Assembly: GCA_006937955.1 (NCBI GenBank)
Contig: SSNP01000108.1
Span: 1,450,934-1,514,933 of the forward strand
DNA: 64,000 bases
Reading direction: 5' to 3'
Source of the DNA: Pachypanchax playfairii
Taxonomy: Eukaryota; Chordata; Actinopteri; Cyprinodontiformes; Aplocheilidae
Positions 22,815 to 32,951 of the stretch are shown here, in pieces. The notes under the pieces were generated by a model, which was not told where the DNA came from, did no database searches, and saw only the letters and a program-made list of their open reading frames with translations. The number at the start of each line of letters is the position of its first letter. Position 1 is the first letter of the stretch. A program made the translations under genes and the position numbers.

Positions 22815-22938
22815 CAGGGAGTTAAGGCTGTCAGGAGTTACAGGAATGAGATTGAGATGGAGGATGTTCCATGGAGTGGAAGGCTCTGCGCTCCAGCCTT
22901 CAGCTTTAATGACCTTGGACCAGTTGGAACAGGCTCAG
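22815..22938 (+). CDS. Candidate internal coding exon (gene unknown)
   Basis: A 124-bp block is bounded by a good acceptor (cactcttcacctgcttcag|) and a canonical donor (GCTCAG|GTGAGC). Two frames are open across it: one reads QGVKAVRSYRNEIEMEDVPW..., the other RELRLSGVTGMRLRWRMF.... The first pairs in phase with the METSNF frame of the exon at 8137 and the second with the MRRHC frame, so phase does not choose between them. The block is GC-richer than its flanks. I recognise no protein family. It could be part of an unrecognised repeat or a non-coding transcript. Confidence 0.25.
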
Positions 22939-23184
22939 GTGAGCTATCCACACTTAAGCCAAATTGGAAAAGACTCTCAGAGCAGCAGTCCAAGTGGTAC
23001 TGCAATGATTGAGGATTGGAGGAAGTATTATAGCCAGCACTATAACAGAAAAAGCATTGCACAATAGATCTTATTAGAACTGTTAACAATTGGTCATTAT
23101 TGCATTGTCCACACATCTGGTCAAGCTGTCTCATTGTTCTAATAATAACTCTTATAGTTTTATTTCAGAGTAATGGCATGGTTT

Positions 23185-23500
23185 TGTAATCCTCATTGTC
23201 CATCCATTCATTAATTATCCATACCCCTTGATCCTGACTAGGATCATGGCAATCTGGTGTCTATCTGCAGAGGTCATTGGGCGACAGGCGGGATACTCCC
23301 ATGATCAGCCACATAGAGAAAAAAAACAACCATCTGCACTCACACCTGAGGCCAATCTAATCACCATTTATTTAAGTACCTTGAGAAAACTCACACATAC
23401 AAAGGGAGAACATGCAACCTCCACATTAAGGAAGCAGCTAGAAATTAAACTCAGGAACTTCTTTCTGTAAGGTAACATATAGCCATCTATGCCATGGGGC
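23185..23500 (-). repeat. Decayed RTE/SINE-type interspersed repeat
   Basis: On the minus strand this follows the order of a familiar teleost repeat: 'gagtttaatttctagctgc' (box-B-like region), 'ggttgcatgttctccct', 'gagttttctcaaggtac', 'gcctgtcgcccaatgacctc', 'ggatcaaggggtatgg', then a (GGAT)-type tail at the low-coordinate end. It is strongly diverged and has no coding capacity. Confidence 0.6.
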
Positions 23501-23802
23501 AACCATAATTCTCCTTATGAGGTCTGACAATGTGTAAGTGTGCATTACTATATTTTCATGTACCTGAATTAATAAAATAAAATAAAAACCTCATTAGAAC
23601 TGATTTGGGATTTTGATGCGGATGTTAAATAATAACCACATAATATTGGTATTCTGTGAGACCAAATGTTCAGCTCCCAAAACCAAATATGGCATTTAAT
23701 TTGCAACGAAAATGAGGTGAATATTGTGTGAAGTGGCTCACTTTGTTGTTGTGATCAAAGTGGCCCTTCTTTGCTCCTAATCTAGCCATTGATTAGCGTG
23801 TA

Positions 23803-24335
23803 CAGTCTTGGAAAAAGAAAGTCCACCCTCTTTCATTTCTAGAGTTTAATGAATCAGGACATAAAAAAAGTGATCTGGGCTTTTACTAGCTTCTGAAATT
23901 ATTCAAAACTTGCAGCAAGTATAGATATGTTTGGCCATAATGCTCATTGCAGTGTTTGGTGAAAAGCAAACACTACATATCACAAAAAACTTTATATAAA
24001 CTATCAGAAAGACAGGTTGAATACTGATTTGGGATTGTTTTGCAGAAACAGAACCTAGACACCTTGCAATCATTAGGTCACAGAACTATTCTAGAGTCAA
24101 ATTTGAGGCCATTTGCCTGACAGCTGAAGTTTACTTGACAATACATCTAAGCACAACAGCAATCTACAACAGAATGGCTTAAAAAGTAAATAATAAAGAA
24201 TGAAGGTGTTGCAATCTCAGTCAATGTTGTACTAGGACCTTAAGAGAGCTGTGAATAAATGAATGCCCACAAGCCTCAATGAACTGAAGGAATGTTGTAG
24301 AGACAAAGGAGACAGTCTTTATCAACCTTTCACTT
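23803..24335 (+). mobile_element. Tc1/mariner-like transposon remnant 1
   Basis: It starts TA-CAGTCTTGGAAAAAGAAAGTCC, a Tc1-type terminal repeat. The later sequence 'attctagagtcaaatttgagg', 'caatctacaacagaatggct', 'cttaagagagctgtgaataa' and 'cctcaatgaactgaagg' matches the C-terminal DDE part of a transposase gene common in fish, but is riddled with stops and deletions. The right end abuts the MITE at 24352. Confidence 0.7.
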
Positions 24336-24351
24336 TGTTGTGGAGGAATCC

Positions 24352-24912
24352 TAACGCCGGGCTCACACTGTTTTTCCGCAAGCTACCACTCACATCTGCT
24401 CCAGATAGGGAGTGCGGTCAGCTCCAGTGCTGGGTGCGGAAACGGCACCCGCGAGAACAGAAGTTCACGTGGGTTATCGTTTTGTCGGAACTTCACACGA
24501 GAACACGTCCATTATTTAGCAAATGTGTGAAAATGTGTTGTGCTGCAGGCTTTCGGGACCCTGTGTCACCGGGTGTGATGTAATGTTTACATCTCCTATT
24601 AGCGCGTGTGCTGTCTAAAAAGAAGACTCAAGTTACAATTGTTTGTACACTCGTTTATTTTGAAAAAACACCGGATATTCAAGCCACACTTCCTGTACAG
24701 CTCGTCAGATTTAATCAAACTTGACGCGGATCCTCTCCGGCGTCCGGAAAAAATAGAACCTTGCGGATTCTTTTCGTAGTGCCATACGGCCCCCGTAACC
24801 GGACCCGCACCGCACGGAGCTACTGTGAGCCTTCAAAAGGGATTTTAATCTAACGGAATACCTGCGGGGTCCGCACCGGACCGGATCTGGATGCAGTGTG
24901 AGCCAGGGGTAA
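24352..24912. mobile_element. Non-autonomous TIR element with GGGCTCACACTG ends
   Basis: The left end TAACGCCGGGCTCACACTG and the right end CAGTGTGAGCCAGGGGTAA are inverted copies. The internal sequence is GC-rich relative to its flanks (ccgcaccggaccggatctgg). There is no transposase. hAT-like is the most likely assignment, but no clean 8-bp duplication was found. It sits at the edge of the Tc1-like remnant. Confidence 0.65.
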
Positions 24913-24950
24913 CACAAACTATACTGCAGGTTGTTGCTCCTTAAGGGGTC

Positions 24951-25320
24951 AAGTCAAATCAGGTTTATTCATTAAAAACAAAAACAACTTCAAAGTGATG
25001 TACAGCTCTAAGTTAATTCATAAAACATCTATAACATTTTACATAGACAACACACACAAACAACACAATTAAAACAAACATTTAGTTGTGTTTTATTAGC
25101 CACTATACAAGATTTGGTTTTAGGATTTGTTTATATTCTGATATGCAGACAGATTTTATTCCACAGTCTAGGAGCAGCTACTGAAAAGAGAGACAACAGC
25201 TGTTGAATTATGGGATATACTGAGTTCTCATAACTTTTCCATTGTGTCTTTGGTTTTGTTTTATAAACAATGACAGGGTGAAACCTGTTGTGTGTTTGTG
25301 CACTGGGGGTTAGATTTGAA
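24951..25320 (-). mobile_element. L2-type LINE 3' fragment
   Basis: On the minus strand, LFSVAAPRLWNKI can be read near 25150-25190, the block just before the L2 polymerase C-terminus. Toward low coordinates it continues into an AT-rich 3' region with 'gctgtacatcactttgaag' and a tail. No intact frame remains. Confidence 0.7.
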
Positions 25321-25330
25321 TCATTTTAGA

Positions 25331-26822
25331 ACCTGACAAGGACCCAGATTATTTTTATTATGTCTTGATACAAAAAAAAACAAACAAACAAAAAATAACT
25401 TAGAACTGCATTTAATAAATGTGCCTAAAATCAATATAAAATAATACTTTAAAGTAGTGTTAATGGTGATTAAGATCTTAAAAGACAATTTGAAGCCACG
25501 TTCAGATGTAGTTTGAGTTTCACTTCCAGTTCAAACAGAAACATATTGTGAAAGATAAAATGGGAAGAACTTGTTATAACACAAGAAGATATACTTTCTC
25601 AAACCCACAAAGTGTGAAAGAATAAATAAGGAGAGAATTAAAGAAATTTCATATTTCAGCTTTATTTCAGAATTATTTCAGCTAAAATGGTGAAGCTGAA
25701 CATTTTCTGTGAGAGTGTTTGTTTATTCCTTTCAGTCACTGACATGAGAATTGCTGAACAAGCTTCCACTTGGATTATTAAATCCTAAGCACATCTTTAC
25801 CTGGGCTCACAGTTTCTTGTCACTTCACAGCACAGCAAAACCTTTGCAAAAACCAGGAGCATATGGCCTGGTGACCAGAACAGTGCATTTAAGGGCTAGA
25901 AGAGGGGCTGAAAGCTTTACGTCTGAGTTATAAAGCACCTGGCTGCCATTGGGGGAAAAAAAGATGAACAGATGTTCAATAGGCAGGAGCTCAATTGGAT
26001 GGGAGCAGGGGACACGTCAGCAGGCTCCTACACCGAAAGAGAAGAAATGTCAGCTGAGTCAGATACAGTCTGTGTACCTAAAGAAGAGACATAAATAGGA
26101 AGAAGTGTGCAGTACAGGGTAGAGTGATCACTGAATGGAAAGAAACTTTATGGAAATTATTCATTAGATTCCAGTTTTCTTCGCATTTTTAAACTACCTA
26201 ACAGTTGTTGGTCTAGTGGAAGAAGGAAACAATCAAGTTGCTATGATGAGAAGTGAACTCCCTCCGTTTCCCAACATGAGCACAGCACCACTGCACCACC
26301 ACCGGGCTTTGGATGACAATCCTTCACTGTGACTGATGTTAACATCTTTATTTATGAACCAATTTTTAGTAATAAACTCTATGTCTGTACAGTTTGCACA
26401 CCAAACATGATATTTTAAATTGTGTTGCTGCCTTTAGATTGTAAAAAGAGAAGCATTCACTACCAGTAAAAGCTAAATATATCATTAATAACAATTAAAA
26501 GTCTTGGTTTCAGAATTAGAACTCTTTCCTATTTTTCCCAATACCTATTAGAATGTGGCCTGATAGTAGCAAATCTGTGAAAGCTCCTTCTAAATGAAGG
26601 AAATCATGACACTGCTGCAATCTGGGTACTTGCCAAATGTGGTTTTCCCTGCTATTTTCTATTTACCCAAGGCTCTTTTCTGCACCATCATCACACTTCT
26701 ATAAATCAACAGCAAATATCCATAAAGATCCTAATCCATAAGCCAACAAAATTGCCCCCAATGCCCTGGGCCCTACAATGACATGGCTCTCTTGGACAGA
26801 ATAAGGGGGTGACTATGTGTTA
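25331..26822. other. No gene seen; SINE-like scrap near 26240-26330
   Basis: The scrap reads on the minus strand 'ggtggtggtgcagtggtgctgtgctcatg', like the common teleost 'gtgcagtggttagcac' repeat. The remainder is AT-rich unique sequence with a short ORF at 25751-25933. Confidence 0.45.
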
Positions 26823-27094
26823 CAGGGGTCTGCAACCTGCAGTTCTAGAGCCACATACAGCTTTTCAGCACCTCTGAAGGAGCTCCTTAGAACTTTAACT
26901 AAAATCATCAGTAGAAAAAGAAAAAAGGATCATTTTAACAGTTCTTCATATAACAAAGTGAAAAACAGATATAAAGACCTGCCTTTGATAAAAGAAGGTA
27001 CCTTAGACACTTTAACAAAGTAAAAGTTGTTTCTTTTTGTGAATATTTAAGTTATAAATAACAAAACTACATCCATCCATCTTTTCTTTTATAA

Positions 27095-28708
27095 CACTAG
27101 CTACGTTTACATGGGCACATTTAATCGGAATAAACGCCCAATCGGAAAAAAAAGACGTCATGTAAACATGTCAATCAGAATGTTTTGATCCGATGCAGCC
27201 TGATCAGAATGAAATTTACTTCCGATCGAGAGGGGTGGTTTTGTCCGATCTTCATTCGGATAGACGTGCATGTACACACCCATTAGGAAAGAAAGGGTGA
27301 AAAAACCCCAATGCGCATGCGTACAACTTCAGCGTGACGTCTTTCCGCTTTCGCAGACTCAAGTAGAAAACATGGCGGGAGGTAAACAGAAGTGGTCTGC
27401 TGGTGCAGTCATCCTGTCATCCTGCTCTCCTCTCCTGTGGCGGAGGAGCAGTAGCAATATGTATTCAGCCTCTAGCTTGGTTAATGCGACCAGTAAAAAC
27501 CCAAACATAAAGGTAATCAGCAGAAGGTCCATATTGGGGATAACATGAGTCAGCTTGAGCACACGATGGGGCGGGAAAGACGTGCAGAAAGGACGGAGTT
27601 TGTTTACTTTTTTTTCTTCCCCCGGAAAGACAACTCGCTGTGCGCATGCTCAACTCATTTAACCTGATCGAGTGCTTGGTGCATGTGTACTCATGGCATG
27701 ATCAGATCATTTCAGTTAGTGTCCATGTAAACAGGGATTTGGGAATTCTGATCGACCAAGATTTTAATCAGATTCGGGAAATTTGGCGCATGTAAACGTA
27801 GCTAGTGTTAATTTTGGCAAGAAATTTTAATTTAGTTTTAGTCATAGTCTTTTGACTAAAATTCTTTTCAATTTTAGTCACGAAACTAGTTTCAATTGTA
27901 GTCTAATTTTAGTCGACGAAAATATGTGGCAGTTTTAGTCGACTAAAATCAATTGTAGATTTAGTCGACTAAAATAAGTCTATTTTCTAAAGTATTAATT
28001 TAACCCTGAAAGACCCAACTTATTAAAAAATAGCCAGATAATTCTGATTATTTGGAACTGAGACGTTTACGAAGCCTTAGAACAAAATTCACAAACGTTT
28101 TTTGCTATATCATGTTATTTATAATAACTTTTTTGTATCACATTTATTACATTGACCGTTTTTACGGTTTAATTGTAATATAAAAAATGAGTTAATAATA
28201 ATGCATTCATCCATATAATAATGATGATTTAACCTGAAATAAAAGGCAAGTAGATCATTTACTGGGAGCAACCATGTTAGAAATGATCAAAACTATGTAG
28301 CAAATATGATACAAGGGGCATTACAGGGTTAATAACTGCAGTATAGTATGGACATTTTCTTACCATTCCACACTTTATCTGGCGTCTTCCCGGGAGCATC
28401 TCAAACAACTACAGAAGCCTCTGCTCACCGCTCAATAAACCGCTCTCTGATTGGTTCTTTTCACAGTAGCCCCAGCTGTTAGCTTTTTGACTGATTCCTC
28501 TCTGCATCTTTCTTTTCCTCTGATTGGATTTCGTCGCTGTCTATTTTCGTCTCGTCTCTTATTTGTCGGCGAAAATCAACATAATTTTAGTCATAATAAT
28601 CGTCTCAAATAGGGCCGTCTATTTTAGTTTTCGTTTCGTTTTCGTCCGCAAAAATATATTTGTGACGAAAATTATGACGAAATATTTTAGTCAACAAAAT
28701 TAACACTG
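27095..28708. mobile_element. Middle hAT-like MITE, inserted into the outer element
   Basis: The right end CAAAATTAACACTG and the left part AGTGTTAATTTTGG form terminal repeats. A perfect 8-bp duplication TTTTATAA flanks the unit at 27087-27094 and 28709-28716, which defines its borders. Its extreme left end is broken: four bases (CACT) precede the inner element at 27099 and AGTGTTAATT resumes at 27804. The interior is an AT-rich array of 'ttttagtcgactaaaat'-type motifs. No transposase. Confidence 0.8.
27099..27803 (+). mobile_element. Non-autonomous transposon with AGCTACGTTTACAT ends, copy 2 (innermost)
   Basis: The same ~705-bp element as at 4789-5497 and in the same orientation, differing at roughly 20 positions by eye. 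It lies within the first few bases of the middle hAT-like MITE, so it inserted after that MITE. The AGCTACGTTTACATGGGCAC left end and ATGTAAACGTAGCT right end are intact. Confidence 0.85.
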
Positions 28709-29092
28709 TTTTATAACAGTTGGTTTCTCTGCAGGATTTTGGTGGGGGTTGGTGTTTTATCTCCAGCAGCCATGAATAACAGTCTGATGTTTATGTTTGT
28801 CTTTTATAAACATAAAGGTGGAACTTCATACTTTACCTGTAAATGGGCTACTTGTATACATTTTGTAGTCTCCATTTTAAGGCTCAAGATTACTTTGTGG
28901 CTCTTGACAAATTAAATTTATTATGAGCAATGGAAAATGGCCCTTTCGGTCGTTACCTGATCAACCAGGCCCTCACGTCTTTGACGGAATACTTTACAAA
29001 GACATGTTTTCAGGATGACCCACAACAAAGGTGATATGTAATTGGTCCGTCCTAAAACTTGACGTGGAAATGATTGGGTGCGGCTCCGGTGT

Positions 29093-29131
29093 CAGATCCT
29101 TCTGCATTTGAACATAATGCAGAAGGGTCTG
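29093..29131. repeat. Short hairpin in outer hAT-like element
   Basis: CAGATCCTTCTGCATT (29093-29108) pairs with AATGCAGAAGGGTCTG (29116-29131) with a 7-nt loop and one mismatch. It is a subterminal palindrome of the hAT-like element. Confidence 0.8.
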
Positions 29132-29308
29132 ATTGGTCAGGCTATTTCAGTCATAGAGGTTGCAGAACCCTGTGCTAGAGGACCATACCTTGCTAGGATG
29201 ACGCTAACTCATGATGGAGTCACAGCCTATGCATGAAGCCAGTGTGGCCAGTCCAGTTTCAAATTTTCAACTACCTAGACTGACTGGTGTACACAGTCCC
29301 ACATCCTA

Positions 29309-30121
29309 TGTTCATAGCCAAAAGTTTTGAAAATGACATAAATGCTGGTTGTACAAAGTTTGCTGCTTCAGGTTTTTATTATAGCAATTTGCATATACAA
29401 TGTTATGAAGAGTGATCAGATAAATTGTTAAACCCTTCTTTGCCATGAAAATAAATCAATAATCTTCTTGCCAACACAAGCGAGAATGTTGAAGAGCATG
29501 AGGATGGAGATCATTATGCCATGATAATAGAGTTAGAATAGCAGATTGGACGTGTTGAAAGGAGGGTGATGTTTGTAATCATTGTTTTTAATGTTAACCA
29601 CCTGGTTACTTGCAAAGAAACGCATGCAGCCATAATTGCCTTACATAAAAAGAACTTCACAGGCAGAATATTATTGATGCACCTGAACCATTGATCAGTT
29701 CAAGAATTTCAAGGAAAAAGGTTTAGCTGTTGTGAAGAAGACTTCAGGGTGCCTGAGAAAGACCAGCAAGCATTAGGATCATCTCCAAAAGATGATTAAG
29801 CAGTGGAATCAGAGTGCTACTGGTGCAGAGCTGCTCAGGAATGGCAGCAGGCAGGTGTGAGAACATCTGTACACACAGTGAGGGGAAGACTTTTGGAAGA
29901 TGACCTGGTGTCAAGAAGGACAGCAAAGAAGCCTCTTTTCCCCCATAAACATCAAGGACAGACTGACATTCGGCAAACAGTACAGCGAGTGCACTGCTGA
30001 GGACTGGGGTCAAGTCATCTTCTCTGAAGCCCCTCTTTGACTGTCTGGAAAAGAAAACATGTACGCTACCATCAGTCCTGTGTCATGCCAACAGTAAAAC
30101 ATCCTGAGATCATTTATGTGT
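29309..30121 (+). mobile_element. Tc1-like transposon remnant 2 with transposase fragment
   Basis: The left region 'agccaaaagttttgaaaatgac' is the teleost Tc1 terminal repeat. At 29735-30121 the transposase N-terminal DNA-binding part is readable on the plus strand: AQEWQQAGVRTSVHTVRGRL, then VSRRTAKKPLFPHK. Frameshifts break it around 29805 and 29950, and the DDE domain after 'catcctgagatcatttatgtg' is missing. The sequence switches abruptly to a fold-back at 30122. Confidence 0.85.
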
Positions 30122-30290
30122 TTCAATCAAAACATGTTTTCCGCTCACATGATTTCAAGATAGCAGTTTGTCCAGAGAGAACGTTTGTTTACATTTTGTT
30201 TTAAAAACTAAATGTTACAAACCAATGTTATCTATAGACAAACTGCTATCTTGAAATCACGAGCAAAATTGTGTGAGCAGAGAATGTGCT
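30122..30290. repeat. Long fold-back hairpin 1
   Basis: The arms GATTTCAAGATAGCAGTTTG+TC (30151-30172) and GACAAACTGCTATCTTGAAA+TC (30237-30258) are perfectly complementary over 22 bp. Pairing resumes inward (GTTTGTTTACATTT with AAATGTTACAAAC) and outward (TTTTCCGCTCACAT with GTGTGAGCAGAGAA) across a small one-sided bulge. A transcript would form a long stem-loop. This could be a fold-back MITE or a small-RNA precursor. Confidence 0.85.
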
Positions 30291-30335
30291 TTCATTGGTC
30301 ACTTGAATATCTTCGCTCAGCTCCTGGCTCACACT

Positions 30336-30412
30336 GAGTTTTCTGCCTCTCGAGGTGAAAAATATCAAACCTGTTTGATTTTCGCCTCAACGCATCTTGA
30401 GGCAGAAAACTC
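30336..30412. repeat. Fold-back hairpin 2
   Basis: GAGTTTTCTGCCTC (30336-30349) pairs perfectly with GAGGCAGAAAACTC (30399-30412). Inside it, GAGGTGAAAAATATCAAAC (30352-30370) pairs with GTTTGATTTTCGCCTC (30373-30388) around a 2-nt loop. A one-sided ~10-nt bulge separates the two stems. It lies only ~45 bp from hairpin 1. Confidence 0.85.
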
Positions 30413-30515
30413 ACTGGAATTTAGGCACACATGGCACGCTATTTGCTGAGCAAACGGCCTTGAACGATTGTTAGCTCAGCTGATGGCTCTCGTGTGCGGC
30501 AGGCTTTAGAGTTGG

Positions 30516-30945
30516 TTGAGGATCTTGGATGGCGTACCATAAAGAATGCTATTGCAGAAGTCAACTCATCATGTAATTATTAGGGTTTCGATGGCAGAGA
30601 AGAAGAGGAATGGACGTACTCTGTTGATGTTTTTTAGATGTGGTGTTCAAAAGAGAGTACAGTCAAAAAAGATTCCACGACTGCAGATGAGTGGGATGGC
30701 GAGAGGGTTGTGATGTTAATGGTCAGGCTGAAATTTTGGGTGAATTGTGTGACTGTTTTGAGCCAATGCAGATAAGGTCAGATTGATTACAGTTCAGTTT
30801 GAGGAAGTTTGCATCCATGTTTTGATTTCTGTGAGACAGTGGGTGAGGGTGGAGAGAGTTGTAAAGTTGATGGATTTTGTGGCTATGTAGAGTAGGATGT
30901 TGTTGGTGTTGCGGTGGAAATTGGTTTACAATCACCCTTTCCTGA
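30516..30945 (-). mobile_element. L2-type LINE reverse-transcriptase fragment (decayed)
   Basis: The minus strand reads ILLYIATKS, then LTHCLTEIKTWMQTNFLKLN and LICIGSK (the L2 polymerase segment following the catalytic YADD), and after ~150 bp VDFCNSILYGTPSKILNQL, which matches the downstream DYCNSLLYG block. Stops and frameshifts interrupt it and both ends are missing. It is a different insertion from 15081-15721. Confidence 0.8.
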
Positions 30946-32176
30946 AATCTTAAGCCTTACATTCTTTCAGATAGCTGTTATGTTAAAGCAGAGACATTGA
31001 AATTTAGAAATAAGACAGATATATAATGTTTAAATGTATATAAAACTGACATACCCTTGAAACCTTTGAACTGTACATACAATACCAACCTTTATCAAAA
31101 ACTTGATTCTGAATAACACTGCAATGCAGATAAAAGACAATAACATGCATTCATGCTGTGCATACTGTCATTTTCTTGCACATATTGTTCTTCCATCTGG
31201 GTTTTTCTGATAAGATGGAGTGCCTGAAACACACACACACACAAACACAACAACACACGTTGTATTTACAGCTTTATCTAATGAGGTGCAAAAACACATT
31301 TTGTTGTTTTATGGGTATAATTGACATTCAATTTTTCATAATGCCTCTTTTTATTGTATCATGCATTTTTCTAAATATTGCATCTGTGTAAAGGACAGAC
31401 TATGGTCTCTTTCACATGTCAGCACACTGATGTTGATTTATTGGCTTACAGTGAGAAAAATAAGGCACAAGGTTCTACCCTTGCAAACATAACAAATACA
31501 GTCTCGCTGCATTTTTATTTACACTAGATTAACTTCTCCTTTCTGCAGTGGCCCAATTTCCTGAAAAAAAGTCATCAAAGTTTCATTTTATCTCACTGGT
31601 GCTGCAAACAAATGGAGTGTCTTCCACCATAGGGAGCTAGTTTCACACCACAAGTATTTTCCCTTTTCTGAGTACATTTTGTAGCTGAAGGGGATGCACA
31701 TTTCACTGCTTCTTCTAACTGTTGTCTTACATCAGGCACTTTTATTATTTGCAGTTGATTCAACAAGATTGTAGGAGTTAGATGTTTACATTTAAACAAG
31801 ACAAATCTGAAACAGATAAAATAAAACTGTCTCGGGAAGTTTATTTGATCAATCAAATTGCTTTTTTTACTATTTATTGTTCTTATCAGTGGCACAAGAA
31901 ACCATCTTCATATGATTTTCAAAAAAATTTATATTAACTGAATGGAAAACATTTAAGATATATACATTTCAATTCTTTCTAGACTAAAACTGTCAGAAAG
32001 CACTAAGTTCTTCCTTGGTTACTTAACATTTGAGTTGGATGCTAAACATACAATTACACTGTATGTGTTTTTCTTTCAAAAAACAAAAGAGGTCTTGAAA
32101 TAAAGCAAATGTTCAGGACATTTGTTGATGAAACTGGCAAAGTCTTGTATAAATTGTTGCCTTTTGTTTGTTTACA
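30946..32176. other. No gene seen; contains (CA)n at 31228-31258
   Basis: AT-rich sequence with a short interrupted CA microsatellite. The ORFs at 31158-31391 and 31593-31895 show no recognisable domain. Confidence 0.5.
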
Positions 32177-32290
32177 TATATAGTACCACAGTTGGTTTCT
32201 CTCCTTTTGATCTGGTCTATGGGAGGCAGGTTTGAGGACCACTATAGAGATAGACAAACTGAGGAGAGTTATTTTCATCCACAACGGTTG
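32177..32290 (+). mobile_element. Ty3/Gypsy-like pol scrap (integrase C-terminal motif)
   Basis: In one plus-strand frame the sequence reads TVGFSPFDLVYGRQV, then a stop and GPL. This matches the GFSPFELLYGR-(R)GPL motif near the end of integrase in Ty3/Gypsy LTR elements and related retroelements. Only about 30 residues survive and no LTR is recognisable nearby. It is an isolated, inactive fragment. Confidence 0.6.
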
Positions 32291-32491
32291 AGGAACTATG
32301 ATGAGAAGCCGCCATTAGCCGACTGCTGTCGCACACCAATGGAGAAGGACGGTATGCAAACTCAGCTCAGAGAGAACGAGTGAGATGCCAGATGGCCAGA
32401 GAATGATCAGATTTTTTAATAAAAGTCTGTATTCTGTATAAACTGATCTGAAGAATGTTTCACAGGAAGATCATTCAGTTTCTAAACACTA

Positions 32492-32951
32492 AGGGTGCAT
32501 TCACACCAGCCCTGTTTAGTCCGCTTGAATCAAACTCTAGTTCATTTGCAAAGAAAGTCTGGTTCGGTTGGGGAGGTGTGAACGGGCAACTGAACTCTGA
32601 TTCGGACCAAACAATCGAACTGTAGTCCACCTAAAAACGTGGGTCTCAGTTCGATTGAAACAAACTCTGGTGCGGTTCAATTTCATGTGTGAACGCAACC
32701 GCACCAAAAGCAAGAAGTGGACTATATTGTGTAGCCATCTCAGCCGCCTCGTGTAGTCCTCTGTCTCGTAATCTGCTCATTCTGAGTCCAGTGCTGCAGA
32801 ATATTGATCTGGTACATTCGCCAAACACGAAAGATCCCAAAACCACCAGAATCTGCTGCTACTCCATGTTTGTTTATGTTTCACTCTCCCGCGGCAGCGC
32901 CAGGCAGTGCAGAAACCGAGTCCACCGGACTATGAGATGTGAATACAGCCT
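32492..32951. mobile_element. hAT-like MITE with AGGGTGCATTCACACC ends
   Basis: The left end AGGGTGCATTCACACCAG and the right end, inverted, AGGCTGTATTCACATC are imperfect terminal repeats typical of a teleost MITE family. Internal repeats of 'gtgtgaacg' and 'ggttcgg' strengthen the call. No clean target duplication was seen. Confidence 0.65.

Larger units (their letters stand above)
26823..29172. mobile_element. Outer hAT-like element of a three-level nest
   Basis: The left end CAGGGGTCTGCAACCTGCAG and the right end GGTTGCAGAACCCTG are inverted repeats of the common vertebrate hAT (Charlie-like) type. The interior outside the insertions includes 'ctctagagccac' variants and 'tgtggctcttgaca'. 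The flanks TGTGTTAC and TGTGCTAG match at 6 of 8 bases, allowing for a decayed 8-bp duplication. About 1.6 kb of its length is later insertion (27095-28708). Confidence 0.7.

Noticed and set aside
31228..31258. Short regularly spaced repeats considered as a CRISPR-like array
   Set aside because: This is a plain CA microsatellite; there are no repeat-spacer units anywhere in the window, and the DNA is vertebrate.
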